Below, in pieces: positions 36,134 through 45,202 of a stretch of DNA of 64,000 nucleotides (position 1 is its first letter; each line of letters begins with the position of its first letter). The position numbers and the translations under genes were made by a program. This DNA is from Bacillus_BD sp050389805. GTDB lineage: Bacteria > Bacillota > Bacilli > Bacillales > Cytobacillaceae. The notes below the pieces were generated by a model, which was not told the DNA's origin, did not search any database, and saw only the letters and a list, made by a program, of their open reading frames with translations. The stretch spans positions 3,906,001 through 3,970,000 of the forward strand of contig NZ_CP130945.1 in NCBI RefSeq assembly GCF_050389805.1, in the 5' to 3' direction.

Positions 36134-36831
36134 CGGTTATCCCTATTAAATATGTTATTTATTTCCGCTTCGATTTCTTTAGTTGGTCCACCGTTTTTCA
36201 AATCATTATTCATGACTTTGATTCGATTGTACTGACTTTCATTTGTAAAGACTTGAACTTGTTTTCCCCTTAATTGTGGTTGAACCGCATTTTGAATATT
36301 TTTCTTTGTTTCATCAACCAGTTCATTTTTTTCAAGAAGAACGCCAATTAATACCCTCTGCTCGGTAATAATCGTTTCTGCATCTTTCACATTTTCTACT
36401 TGTCTTACTTTTTGAGTGATTTCTTTGCTCAAGTTCCCTTGGTTTTCGCGATTATAGACTTTCTTACCAGTTTGATTCTGCGCATTCGATAAGTGACCGT
36501 GATAATTACGATCATTCGCACCAATTAAAGGGTCATCATATTGGGTTTGAATGTTTGCTCCTCGACGACCATTATTATTTTTTTCCGAACCACGTTCCTG
36601 ACCTAATGTATGGTCTAGCATCTCAGTTGCTGGACCATCATTATCATTACCATTTAATATCCTTACATTTCCACCATTGTTATCATGGGATTCATTGGAA
36701 TAATAACCAATTCGCATCATATCATTTTCTTGTCTATTCCCGTTATTGGCCGCTTCGTCGTTTGTGCCACAACCAGCCAATCCAATACTCAATAAGGTAC
36801 AGAGGAGCCACGTTTTTCGATGTTGTCGCAA
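36130..36831 (-). CDS. coxA: YhcN/YlaJ-family sporulation lipoprotein (CoxA-like)
   Basis: 233 residues. The signal peptide ends in the lipobox LAGC (cysteine near 21), then comes an Asn/Gly/Asp-rich linker (about 25-120) and a C-terminal YhcN/YlaJ domain (QKVRQVENVKDAETIITEQRVLIGV). Such lipoproteins are spore cortex or inner-membrane proteins. In B. subtilis the gene next to safA is coxA (yrbB), so this is the likely orthologue, although another gene now separates the two. The start is TTG, 7 bases after GAGGTGG. Confidence 0.82.
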   Translation of the reverse strand: MRQHRKTWLLCTLLSIGLAGCGTNDEAANNGNRQENDMMRIGYYSNESHDNNGGNVRILNGNDNDGPATEMLDHTLGQERGSEKNNNGRRGANIQTQYDDPLIGANDRNYHGHLSNAQNQTGKKVYNRENQGNLSKEITQKVRQVENVKDAETIITEQRVLIGVLLEKNELVDETKKNIQNAVQPQLRGKQVQVFTNESQYNRIKVMNNDLKNGGPTKEIEAEINNIFNRDNR

Positions 36832-36936
36832 CTAGGTTCCACCTCTCTATATCAAACTCGAGCATCTATATATGCTCATGTTTAGAGTATGACAGATGGA
36901 ACCATTTCATCCTGTCAGTTGCCTCCAATTTCGACA

Positions 36937-37914
36937 TCATTTAACTATTCGCATAAGTTCACGAACAAACTCCTGTCTTTGATCAAATTGACTAAAGGTT
37001 AACTGAAGAGTATTCCGAATTTTATTTAAATCTTGGTGAGATTGTTCTTTAATAAGGCGATTCCATTCTCGAAAGATATCAGTTGGATAGGCGAGAGCAT
37101 ACAAAAACAGTTTTTGCTGAAAATAAGGTTGTATAATTGGAAATTCATTAAGAGCTGGGAGCGACCAATTCAAAAAAGGCAGGATTCGATTTGCATATTG
37201 TACATAATCCGCAAAAACTGGTCCTACACTAATTAAATCAAAATCGATTAAATATAAGTCGCCATTTGATTTTCGAAGGAAATTATGATGGGCTACATCT
37301 CCATGCAAAATCACAACAGGTTGACGAAAAAGAGATTCTTTTTCTTTTTTCAATCCTTTAAGCGACCATTCAGCCCAAGAAATCAGCTCGGAAACGATCT
37401 CCCTTGGAATAAAATAAGAAAGAATGTCTTCGTTTTTTAAAAATAAAAAAAAGCGTTCCTCCCATTTATTTTGGAGGTCAAAACTAGGTAATAGTCGTCG
37501 ATAGCTTCCCACTAATTTTTTGGATGTTTGATGATACTTTTGAAGCAACGACATTGCTTCTTGACAATTTTCCATACTATTGTATAGAAAGCGCTGTTTA
37601 CTCGGATTAATATACTCGAGTAGTCCATAATATTTTTTATTAAATTGTAGACTAGTCATTCCTTGATAAAACATATAAGTGGAGTGAAAATGATTCTTTT
37701 TTAAGGATGAGGTAAATGCATCCTGTATTAACAAACTGCGCCTTGAGGAAAAACCTTTTACGATAATGGGTGTTCCATCTTCCATTTTTATAAAATAAAC
37801 ATTCTTCTTAATGTGTGTAAATTGTTGAATGTTCGTCGAAAGTTGCTTTTTTAAATAAGAGAGGAGACGATGATTAAATTCTTCGTCTCCTCCAATCTTA
37901 TTCAATCGATTCAT
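36937..37914 (-). CDS. CotS-like spore-coat protein with aminoglycoside-phosphotransferase fold
   Basis: About 325 residues with a kinase-like (APH/CotS/YutH) fold: HIKKNVYFIKMEDGTPIIVKGF near 33-54, catalytic loop VILHGDVAHHNFL near 205 and metal-binding IDFDLI near 226. The HxDxxxxN and DFD motifs are intact, so ATP-dependent phosphotransfer is possible, although many CotS relatives act in the coat. ATG at 37914 overlaps the safA end by 17 bases, hence translational coupling and probably mother-cell expression. The open frame runs further upstream, but that part is an alternate reading of the safA repeats. Confidence 0.8.
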   Translation of the reverse strand: MNRLNKIGGDEEFNHRLLSYLKKQLSTNIQQFTHIKKNVYFIKMEDGTPIIVKGFSSRRSLLIQDAFTSSLKKNHFHSTYMFYQGMTSLQFNKKYYGLLEYINPSKQRFLYNSMENCQEAMSLLQKYHQTSKKLVGSYRRLLPSFDLQNKWEERFFLFLKNEDILSYFIPREIVSELISWAEWSLKGLKKEKESLFRQPVVILHGDVAHHNFLRKSNGDLYLIDFDLISVGPVFADYVQYANRILPFLNWSLPALNEFPIIQPYFQQKLFLYALAYPTDIFREWNRLIKEQSHQDLNKIRNTLQLTFSQFDQRQEFVRELMRIVK

Positions 37915-39871
37915 CGTTCTCATCTCGTTGTACTGGTACTCCTGGAACTCCTGGAACTCCTGGAACTCCTGGAACGCCCGGATAACCAGTGAAAGTCGGC
38001 GGGTATGGCTGCCCTCCATAACCGTAATCAAATGATTGTTGAGGCATTGGAGCATAACCACCTGACATAGGTCCTGACCCAAATCCTTGACCATATGGTT
38101 CAGGGTTAAAACCACCGAAACCCTGTGGTGCTGGGGCATATCCTCCACTCATTCCAAGCCCTTGTGGTGCTGGGGGATAACCACCTCCTGTACCATATCC
38201 GGGAGCTGGGAAATATCCCCCTTCCATACCGTATCCTGGTGCAATCGGTTGTTGAAATCCAGGTTGAACTCCATATCCGCTAGCTTGAGGAGCTTTTGGT
38301 CCTCCGCAGCCACAATCTTTTTTCTGCTGTGGATAGTATGGATAATGGGTTGCTGCTGGCATTTGAGTTGGGGGAAATGGTTGTGCGGCTCCCATACTAA
38401 CCCCTTGAACCTCTTGGTTTCCAAATGGATTTACAGGTGCCCCGTAATAAGGTCCTGGAACAGCATCTCCCCCTGCAAACGTTTGTTGAGGTCCCATAAA
38501 TGGTGAAGATTCTTCAAATCCTTCATCCCATACACCTGGCATCATACTAACGGACGCATAAGGATTTTCCATGAATGGATATTCCATTGGTGACTCTGGT
38601 GAATAACTTCCTTGTACTTCTGGATATGGCATTGGTGATGCAGGTACACTGGAACCTAGAACTTGCGGAAATGGCTGCCCTTGCATTGGTGGTGACATAT
38701 ATTCTTCCTGTACATTCGGATATGGCATTGCTTGCATCGGTGGCATTGGTGGCATATAAGCCCCTTGCACCTGTGGAAACGATTGTCCTTGTACTGGCTG
38801 CATATATCCGCCTGGTACTTGTGAATAAGGCATTGCTTGTGGACTTTGATAACATGGATCTTGATATGGTTGTATAGGTCCACACGGATTAAATGACGGT
38901 TGCATTTGAGGCATATATGGATTCATTGGTTGAGTCATCCCCCCTACCATTCCAGGTATTTTTTTTGTTGGTCCAAAATCATCAGATGGCATCTTTTGAG
39001 GCGCCTTTTGAAATGGCATTTTATTAGTCGGCATTTTTTGCTGTGGGATTTCCTCACTTATTGGTTGTATATTTGGAAGTTTGTTCTCTAGTTTTGGCGG
39101 CACTGGTGGAATAATTGGTTGTTCTTGAATATTCATATTAGCCATATTCGTCATAAAATAGTTGTTCATTTCAACCTCAGGAATAATTGCTTGAGGCATT
39201 TTCGGAATATGAGGCATTTTTGGAACGAAAGGCTTCTTTGCTTGCTCAATTGGCTTTTCAGCTACAGGTTTCTTAGCCATAGGCTTTTCAGCTACAGGTT
39301 TCTTAGCCATAGGCTTTTCAGCTATAGGTTTCTTTGCTATTGGTTTTTCTGCTACAGGCTTTTCTGCTACAGGTTTCTTTGCTATTGGTTTTTCTGCTAT
39401 AGGCTTCTTTGCTATTGGTTTTTCTATCATTGGTTTTTCTACTACTGGAGGCATTTTGGGTTTTGGAGCTTCTTTTTTTGGTACTTCTTTAACAATCGGT
39501 GTTTCTATAATGATCGGTGCTTCCTTTTTAACAGGTTGCTCTTTAACCGGTTTTGCTTTTGGTTGTTCTTTAATCGGTACTTCTTTAAATTTGGGTTGTT
39601 CTTTTACGATTTGCTTTTCTTTTACAAATGGCTGTTCTTTAATTGGCGATTCTTTCTGAGAACCCATATTGATTTTTGCTCCGCCGGCCCCCATCTGCGT
39701 TTCTTTTTTTATATTTCCACCAGATGTTGGGACTTTAATTTTCATACCGGGCATAATCATATCAGGGTTGCTGAGCTGGGAATTTATTTTTTTCAGCTCT
39801 TCAAAATTCACGCCGTACTTCTTGGCGATCTTCCAAAGAGTATCCCCTTTTTGTACGATATGGATTTTCAC
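37898..39871 (-). CDS. safA: spore morphogenetic protein SafA (LysM, highly repetitive)
   Basis: About 657 residues. An N-terminal LysM domain (IHIVQKGDTLWKIAKKYGV, residues 2-50) binds cortex peptidoglycan. Next come Lys/Glu/Pro-rich repeats of the type EQPKAKPVKEQP and about ten AEKPIAKKP units (roughly 95-215), then a Pro/Tyr/Met/Gly/Gln-rich tail, a CGCGG motif, and a terminal GVPGVPGVPGVPGVP run before an acidic end. SafA organises the inner spore coat at the cortex. Start GTG at 39871 follows AGGAGG by 10 bases. A sigma-E-like CATAGAAT lies upstream at about 39910. It is longer than the B. subtilis SafA because of the repeats. Confidence 0.88.
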   Translation of the reverse strand: MKIHIVQKGDTLWKIAKKYGVNFEELKKINSQLSNPDMIMPGMKIKVPTSGGNIKKETQMGAGGAKINMGSQKESPIKEQPFVKEKQIVKEQPKFKEVPIKEQPKAKPVKEQPVKKEAPIIIETPIVKEVPKKEAPKPKMPPVVEKPMIEKPIAKKPIAEKPIAKKPVAEKPVAEKPIAKKPIAEKPMAKKPVAEKPMAKKPVAEKPIEQAKKPFVPKMPHIPKMPQAIIPEVEMNNYFMTNMANMNIQEQPIIPPVPPKLENKLPNIQPISEEIPQQKMPTNKMPFQKAPQKMPSDDFGPTKKIPGMVGGMTQPMNPYMPQMQPSFNPCGPIQPYQDPCYQSPQAMPYSQVPGGYMQPVQGQSFPQVQGAYMPPMPPMQAMPYPNVQEEYMSPPMQGQPFPQVLGSSVPASPMPYPEVQGSYSPESPMEYPFMENPYASVSMMPGVWDEGFEESSPFMGPQQTFAGGDAVPGPYYGAPVNPFGNQEVQGVSMGAAQPFPPTQMPAATHYPYYPQQKKDCGCGGPKAPQASGYGVQPGFQQPIAPGYGMEGGYFPAPGYGTGGGYPPAPQGLGMSGGYAPAPQGFGGFNPEPYGQGFGSGPMSGGYAPMPQQSFDYGYGGQPYPPTFTGYPGVPGVPGVPGVPGVPVQRDENDESIE

Positions 39872-39987
39872 TCTGATTTCCCCTCCTGTGCATAAGTCCA
39901 TACATTCTATGTTGTATTAGGCAAATTGCTATTCTTTTTTACATAACAACTTATGCAAAGGACAATTAGATTATGTTGCGGACAATC

Positions 39988-40024
39988 TTCAAAAAAAATG
40001 CCAGCTACAAAAAATGCAGCTGAC
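39988..40024 (-). terminator. intrinsic terminator of nadA
   Basis: CAGCTGC pairs with GTAGCTG (one G-U pair), then GCATTTTTTTT on the minus strand. It lies about 120 bases beyond the nadA stop. Between it and nadA nothing else is seen. Confidence 0.65.
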
Positions 40025-40140
40025 GATGGGTGTTCCTCTTTTATTCCGCTCTATTAAACTGGATTGTTTGATTGATTTCGGTTCTTACACTTCAATCAAT
40101 AGTAGTTCGAAATTCAAATTTATCTTTATCACGACTTACA

Positions 40141-41238
40141 TTAATTTTGTAGCATGCGGTCTAAAGCAAGCTTTGCTTTTTGTGCCACTTCATGATCTAC
40201 CTTAATGATGTTATGAGTTTCCCCTTTCTCGATTGACTCTAAGCTCCAAGCTAAATGCGGAAGGTCAATCCGATTCATCGTTAAGCATGAACACATGTAT
40301 GGGTTCAAGGAAATGATATGCTTATCAGGATGTTCTTGAATGATTCGGTTGACTAAATTTTGTTCTGTTCCGATTGCCCATTGTGAACCTGGTTCTGCTT
40401 TTTCTATAGCATTGATAATATAATTAGTAGATCCGGCTAAATCACTCAAAGCAACTACTTCATGTGAACATTCAGGGTGAACGATGATTTTCATTTCAGG
40501 GTGTTTTTCTCTAACATCCTTCACATTAGCGACTGTAAAGTTTTCATGCACGGAGCAATGTCCCTTCCACAAAATGACTTTTACATCTTCAACTTTACCT
40601 TCAAACACGAGTTTGTTTTGGATCGGGTCCCAAATCGCCATTTGCTCCAATGGAATCCCCAAATTGAAAGCTGTATTACGACCTAAATGCTGATCCGGTA
40701 AGAATAGAATACGTTCTTTTTGCTCGAATGCCCAAGATACCATTTTTTCAGCATTTGAAGAAGTAACCGTTGCACCCCCATGTTCTCCGACAAACGCCTT
40801 AATCGCAGCCGTTGAGTTGACGTATGTTAATGGTAAGATCGTATCGCCAAACGTATCCATTAAGATTTCCCATGCACGCTCGGTTTGATGAATATCAGCC
40901 ATATCCGCCATTGAACAGCCGGCACGCATATCTGGCAAATAAACTTTTTGTTCGTTTGTTGTTAAAATATCTGCTGTTTCTGCCATAAAGTGAACGCCAC
41001 AAAAAGCTATAAACTCGGCCTCTTTATTTTGTGCAGATAGCTGGGCTAATACTAGGGAATCCCCCTTTGCGTCTGCAAATTTAATAACCTCGTCTTTTTG
41101 ATAATGATGGCCAGGTATAAATAAACGGCTGCCTAATCTTGTTTTTACGGCTTGAACTCGGTCTTCTAGCTCTTCTGTAGACATTTTCTTGTATATATCT
41201 GGAATCAATTTATTCGCCATTGTTTGTAAAATACTCAT
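40141..41238 (-). CDS. nadA: quinolinate synthase
   Basis: 365 residues. NadA condenses iminoaspartate with dihydroxyacetone phosphate to quinolinate using a 4Fe-4S cluster. The long Bacillus-type protein shows three cluster cysteine regions: FIAFCGVHFMAET near 83-95, IVHPECSHEVV near 255, and YMCSCLTMNRI near 320. ATG follows GGGGGAGAGCAG. Last gene of nadB-nadC-nadA. Confidence 0.96.
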   Translation of the reverse strand: MSILQTMANKLIPDIYKKMSTEELEDRVQAVKTRLGSRLFIPGHHYQKDEVIKFADAKGDSLVLAQLSAQNKEAEFIAFCGVHFMAETADILTTNEQKVYLPDMRAGCSMADMADIHQTERAWEILMDTFGDTILPLTYVNSTAAIKAFVGEHGGATVTSSNAEKMVSWAFEQKERILFLPDQHLGRNTAFNLGIPLEQMAIWDPIQNKLVFEGKVEDVKVILWKGHCSVHENFTVANVKDVREKHPEMKIIVHPECSHEVVALSDLAGSTNYIINAIEKAEPGSQWAIGTEQNLVNRIIQEHPDKHIISLNPYMCSCLTMNRIDLPHLAWSLESIEKGETHNIIKVDHEVAQKAKLALDRMLQN

Positions 41239-41266
41239 TTTCTGCTCTCCCCCATTAATCTATAAT

Positions 41267-42103
41267 CTAGCCAATTACAACTTTCACACTTATATCAAGG
41301 GCTTTAACCGTATGTGTAAGTGCTCCAAGTGAAATGACATCTACCCCTGTATCACGATAACTCGCTAAATTATCTAAAGAAATTCCACCTGATGCTTCGG
41401 TTTTAATGCCCTCAGGAACAAGTCCAATCCACTCTTTGATTTCATCTGGTGTTCGATTATCAAACATAATCACATCTGCTTTTGCCGCAACCGCTTCTTT
41501 TACTTGATCTTCTGTTTCAATTTCCACTTCCACCTTGACCATATGGCCAATTTGGGATCTAACTTTTTCAACTGCCTTTGTAATGGAACCCGCAAAGGAG
41601 ATATGGTTGTCTTTAATCATAACGGCATCATATAGACCAAAACGATGGTTGACTCCACCTCCACATTGTACGGCATATTTTTCCATCATCCTTAATCCTG
41701 GTGTTGTTTTTCGTGTGTCCGTTATTTTGGTATGTTGACTGTTTAAAATGCGAACGGCTTCGTTTGTTGCAGTTGCAATTCCGCTCATTCGTTGAACTAA
41801 ATTCAACACGACTCTTTCGCCTTGAAGAAGGCTTGACACTTTTCCGCTTACAGTAGCAAAGACTTGTCCTTTTTCAATGCGTTCTCCATCTTTCACACTG
41901 ATTTCCACCACTACCTCTTGGTCAAGCATAGGGAAACCTGTGCGTATGACATCTTCACCGCAAAAAATCCCGTTGTCCTTTGCGACAAATTTAATTTGTC
42001 CTTTTTCATCTTTTCCAAAAATCGTTTCACTCGATAAATCTCGATCCCCGATATCCTCTATAAAAAATTGCTCAAGTTGTGATTTTAATTTTAATTGGTT
42101 CAA
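41267..42103 (-). CDS. nadC: nicotinate-nucleotide pyrophosphorylase
   Basis: 278 residues. NadC makes nicotinate mononucleotide from quinolinate and PRPP. Conserved parts are ERVVLNLVQRMSGIAT near 97, DTRKTTPGLRMMEKYAV near 130, GGGVNHRFGLYDAVMIKDNH near 150 and EASGGISLDNL near 240. The TTG at 42103 (MNQLKLKSQLEQF) has AAAGGGTG 6 bases upstream and is preferred over a GTG at 42112. It overlaps the nadB end by about 32 bases, so the two are coupled. Confidence 0.94.
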   Translation of the reverse strand: MNQLKLKSQLEQFFIEDIGDRDLSSETIFGKDEKGQIKFVAKDNGIFCGEDVIRTGFPMLDQEVVVEISVKDGERIEKGQVFATVSGKVSSLLQGERVVLNLVQRMSGIATATNEAVRILNSQHTKITDTRKTTPGLRMMEKYAVQCGGGVNHRFGLYDAVMIKDNHISFAGSITKAVEKVRSQIGHMVKVEVEIETEDQVKEAVAAKADVIMFDNRTPDEIKEWIGLVPEGIKTEASGGISLDNLASYRDTGVDVISLGALTHTVKALDISVKVVIG

Positions 42104-43634
42104 CTCGGTCACCCTTTAACTGTAAAATAATTTGTGCTTTCTCCCATTCCTGATTCTCTTGAGGGAAATCTCTGCGTAAATGTCCGCCACGACTTTCTGT
42201 TCGTTGTAAAGCCGCTTTTGTGACAAGCCATGAACTAATTAGCATGAATACTTTTTGAGTATCCTCTAACGGTAAATCATCTAAATCTGCACCTAGCCAC
42301 TCTTCGATTTGATAGCTTTCTAAGTAGCTCAGTTGTTTTTCAAGTGATTCTTGATGACGTGAAATCCCTGTTCGTTCCATCATGCTTTTTTTAATATCTA
42401 CGATTTCAGGCAAGTTGTACTGTGAACGTTTCTTTCTCGGATGATTTAATGTCATATATCGATACTGAGCCTCAGTCGGTGTATCATTAATGAAATCCGC
42501 TAGTCTTTTCCCGAAATATAAGCCCTCGAGTAAAGAATTACTTGCTAATCGATTGGCACCATGTATACCGGTACAAGCTACTTCTCCAATTGCATAAAGT
42601 CCCGGTATTGTGGTTTGACCATTTACATCGGTTTTGATTCCGCCCATTAAAAAATGGCATCCTGGCACAACAGGAATCTTTCCAGTATCTATATTAATCC
42701 CGTTCTCTCTGCAAATCGAAGCAACAGTCGGGAAACGAGTTTCAAAGTTTTTAATTGATGAAATATCTAAATAAACAGACTTTCCATTTTTGATTGTTTG
42801 GTAGATGGTTTGTGAAACGACATGTCTAGGAGCTAAATCCTTATAAGGATGAACCTCTTCCATAATGTAGGTTCCATCATCTGTTCGAAGTCTTGCCCCT
42901 TCTCCTCTAACAGCCTCTGAAACAAGACCTGCCCCTTTTCCATCTGCTAACAGAAGTGTCGGATGAAATTGAATGAATTCCATATCCGCCAGCTCTGCCC
43001 CAGCACGGTAGGCTAGAGCGATTCCATCACCTGTAACAGTATCAGCATTTGAGGTAAAACTATATATCTGTCCAACCCCGCCTGTTGCAATGACAACATG
43101 ATCAGCGAAAATTGAAAGGGGTTTTCCGTTTGAATCTTTGACTTTCACGCCAACACAGCGCTGATCTTCAATTAATAGGTCATACACTGTCATGTTCTCA
43201 GCGATTTTGATATGATGTGTCTGGGAAAGTAAAAAGTCAATGACATTTTTACCTGTTGCATCTCCACCACTATGAATGATTCTATTTTCACTATGCGCAC
43301 CCTCAAGACCTAATTTTATTTCTCCTGATTCATCACGGTCAAAAGGAACTCCTTCACTTATCAGTTCCTTAATTAAAGAAGGTGCCTCTTTTGTCATTTC
43401 TCTTACAGCTTTTTCGTTATTATGGTAACGACCCGCTTCTAATGTATCTTGATAATGTTTATATGGGTCATCACGGGCAGCTAAAGCAACCGAAATGCCC
43501 CCTTGAGCTAAATACGAATTACTAGTCGTCACTTGTGATTTTGTGAGAATAATCACATTTAAATCATGACGTAATTTTTTTGCCAACTGTAAGGCTGCAA
43601 TTCCGCTTCCAATGATGATAACATTTGCTTTCAT
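42072..43634 (-). CDS. nadB: L-aspartate oxidase
   Basis: 520 residues, FAD-dependent flavoprotein that oxidises aspartate to iminoaspartate for NadA. Rossmann motif IIIGSGIAALQLAKKL near 6, substrate loop HSGGDATGKNVIDFLL near 120, HFLMGGIKTDVNGQTTIPGLYAIGEVACTGxHGANR signature near 330-365 (ends HGANRLASNSLLEGL). ATG at 43634 chosen as the family start. Its upstream region contains a dispersed repeat and, further out, a palindrome expected for NadR. Confidence 0.95.
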   Translation of the reverse strand: MKANVIIIGSGIAALQLAKKLRHDLNVIILTKSQVTTSNSYLAQGGISVALAARDDPYKHYQDTLEAGRYHNNEKAVREMTKEAPSLIKELISEGVPFDRDESGEIKLGLEGAHSENRIIHSGGDATGKNVIDFLLSQTHHIKIAENMTVYDLLIEDQRCVGVKVKDSNGKPLSIFADHVVIATGGVGQIYSFTSNADTVTGDGIALAYRAGAELADMEFIQFHPTLLLADGKGAGLVSEAVRGEGARLRTDDGTYIMEEVHPYKDLAPRHVVSQTIYQTIKNGKSVYLDISSIKNFETRFPTVASICRENGINIDTGKIPVVPGCHFLMGGIKTDVNGQTTIPGLYAIGEVACTGIHGANRLASNSLLEGLYFGKRLADFINDTPTEAQYRYMTLNHPRKKRSQYNLPEIVDIKKSMMERTGISRHQESLEKQLSYLESYQIEEWLGADLDDLPLEDTQKVFMLISSWLVTKAALQRTESRGGHLRRDFPQENQEWEKAQIILQLKGDRVEPIKIKITT

Positions 43635-43661
43635 TTTACGATCATCTACCTCTCTAGGAAT

Positions 43662-43825
43662 CAAATTCGCTCCGTCAACTGTGCGTCCGAATTTTTATCA
43701 TGCCTCAAATCGCCACATCCGAATGTATCACCTGACATGGATGTGCTGTCCGTATGGAGCTCGCCCGATAAAAATCCAGACATCCGCCGGAGGCTAACTA
43801 CATTCAGCCCGGGTTTGTACCCTCA
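43662..43825. repeat. dispersed element family E, copy B
   Basis: CAAATTCGCTCCGTC and TGCGTCCGAAT at the left, then ATAAAAATCCAGACATCCGC, CGGAGGCTAA, CATTCAGCCCGGGTTTG at the right: the same order of blocks as in copy A (27634-27755), with an extra middle part. It sits between the nadB start codon and the NadR-type palindrome, adding about 165 bases to the nadB leader. It has no ORF. Confidence 0.7.
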
Positions 43826-43897
43826 ATGAATCAGAGAGGTTTGTTATATTCATCTCGCACATGTGTATATGGAGAAGTTTTGCTGAATGAAGTTAAC

Positions 43898-43913
43898 AGG
43901 TGTCTTGACACCT
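43898..43913. promoter_or_regulatory. candidate NadR (NiaR/YrxA) operator between nadB and nifS
   Basis: AGGTGTCTTGACACCT is a 16-bp palindrome (AGGTGTC/GACACCT) in the divergent nadB/nifS gap, 23 bases from a TTGACA at 43936-43941. Minus-strand TTGTCA lies over the same site. In Bacillus the nicotinate-responsive repressor encoded by nadR controls nadBCA and nifS-nadR from such a site. Palindrome and position are seen; binding is inferred. Confidence 0.75.
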
Positions 43914-44046
43914 ATATTTACATAGATTTAAACTATTGACAAGTACTTTTTTAGAATTTCCATAGATTTGGTTGCTTGAATTAGCAAAGTATCTATCGAT
44001 TTGTCTATACTGTAAGTAGTGAAAATAAAAGAAGTTGGTGAAATTA

Positions 44047-45180
44047 GTGAATTATTTTGATTATGCGGCAAGTACTCCACTTGATTCGGAAGCAGCGAAG
44101 GTTTACATGGAGGCAGCCACGACCTATTTTGGAAATACAGGAAGTCTTCATGATATGGGGACCCAAGCAAAGGATTTACTAGAGAACTGCCGTAGGGAAT
44201 TTGCGGGAATGCTAGGGGTAGAATCTAGTGGAATTTATTTTACAAGTGGTGGTTCTGAAAGTAATTTCCTAGGGATTCAGGCTTTGCTTTCAGCGAAGAA
44301 GAAAGAAGGATTTCATATTATTTCAGGTGTAGCAGAGCATGGCTCAATTCGTAGCACATTGAATTCTTTATCTCAACAAAATTATGAAGTCACCCTATTA
44401 CCATTAAATGAACAGGGACGAATTGATGTAGAGAAATTAAAGGCCGCCACACGGGAAGATACGGTACTAATTGTCATTCAACATGCTAATTCCGAGATTG
44501 GGTCAGTCCAGCCCGTACAAGAAATCGCAGCATGGTGTAAAGAAAAGGAAATTCTCTTCCATTGTGATACGGTCCATTCTTTTGCCAAAATGGATCTCAA
44601 ACCGATCACTCCATTGATTGATAGTCTTTCGATTTCCTCTCATAAATTTTATGGACCGAAAGGAATCGGCATTGCCTATGTAAACCCAAAACTAGCGTGG
44701 AAGCCGTTTTATCCAGGAACGTCTCATGAAAATGGCTTTCGTCCGGGAACGGTGAATGTTCCAGCGATTGCAGCAATGACGGTAGCCGCTCAACGCTGCC
44801 ACTTGGAACTAAAGGAAAGCTTAGAGGAAGCTAATCAATTGCGGAAGAGCTTTTTATCCCTTTTAGAAAAAGAAAAGGATACCATTACGGTTTACGGCGG
44901 TAGCGGAGATGAGCAGATTCCATATACGATTGGTTTACGATTACATGGACTAGAAGGTCAATGGGTCATGCTTGAATGCAATCGACTTGGTTTTGCGATC
45001 TCGACAGGAAGTGCCTGTTCAACTGGATTGCAGTCTGCATCAAAAACAATGGTCGCCATGGAAATTCCTGAAAAGATTGGCAAAGAATTTATTCGTATCT
45101 CATTTGGAGATCATACAACAGAGCAAGAATTGAGCGAATTGGCTCAAGCTTTAATCGGAGTTATTGAAGGGGCAAGGTAA
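44047..45180 (+). CDS. nifS: cysteine desulfurase for NAD biosynthesis (NifS)
   Basis: 377 residues, PLP-dependent desulfurase paired with nadR, thought to build the NadA Fe-S cluster. NYFDYAASTPLDSEA at the N terminus, PLP lysine in SISSHKFYGPKGIG near 200, sulfur-carrying cysteine in AISTGSACSTGLQSASK near 322. The GTG at 44047 is preceded by GGTGA at a good distance; an in-frame TTG at 44035 is less likely. It differs clearly from the yrvO paralogue at 7-8 kb. Confidence 0.92.
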   Translation: MNYFDYAASTPLDSEAAKVYMEAATTYFGNTGSLHDMGTQAKDLLENCRREFAGMLGVESSGIYFTSGGSESNFLGIQALLSAKKKEGFHIISGVAEHGSIRSTLNSLSQQNYEVTLLPLNEQGRIDVEKLKAATREDTVLIVIQHANSEIGSVQPVQEIAAWCKEKEILFHCDTVHSFAKMDLKPITPLIDSLSISSHKFYGPKGIGIAYVNPKLAWKPFYPGTSHENGFRPGTVNVPAIAAMTVAAQRCHLELKESLEEANQLRKSFLSLLEKEKDTITVYGGSGDEQIPYTIGLRLHGLEGQWVMLECNRLGFAISTGSACSTGLQSASKTMVAMEIPEKIGKEFIRISFGDHTTEQELSELAQALIGVIEGAR

Positions 45181-45202
45181 GGTTTTTAGGGGGAATGCAA
45201 AA

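Noticed and set aside
37915..38148. N-terminal extension of the CotS-like protein (with FQEFQEFQE repeats)
   Set aside because: It is an alternate frame of the GVP-encoding repeats at the end of safA; the kinase-fold family does not have it.
39119..39895. 258-codon plus-strand ORF rich in Phe, Tyr, Arg and Leu
   Set aside because: It is the antisense of the Lys/Pro/Glu repeats of safA; its composition and lack of a ribosome-binding site show it is a shadow.
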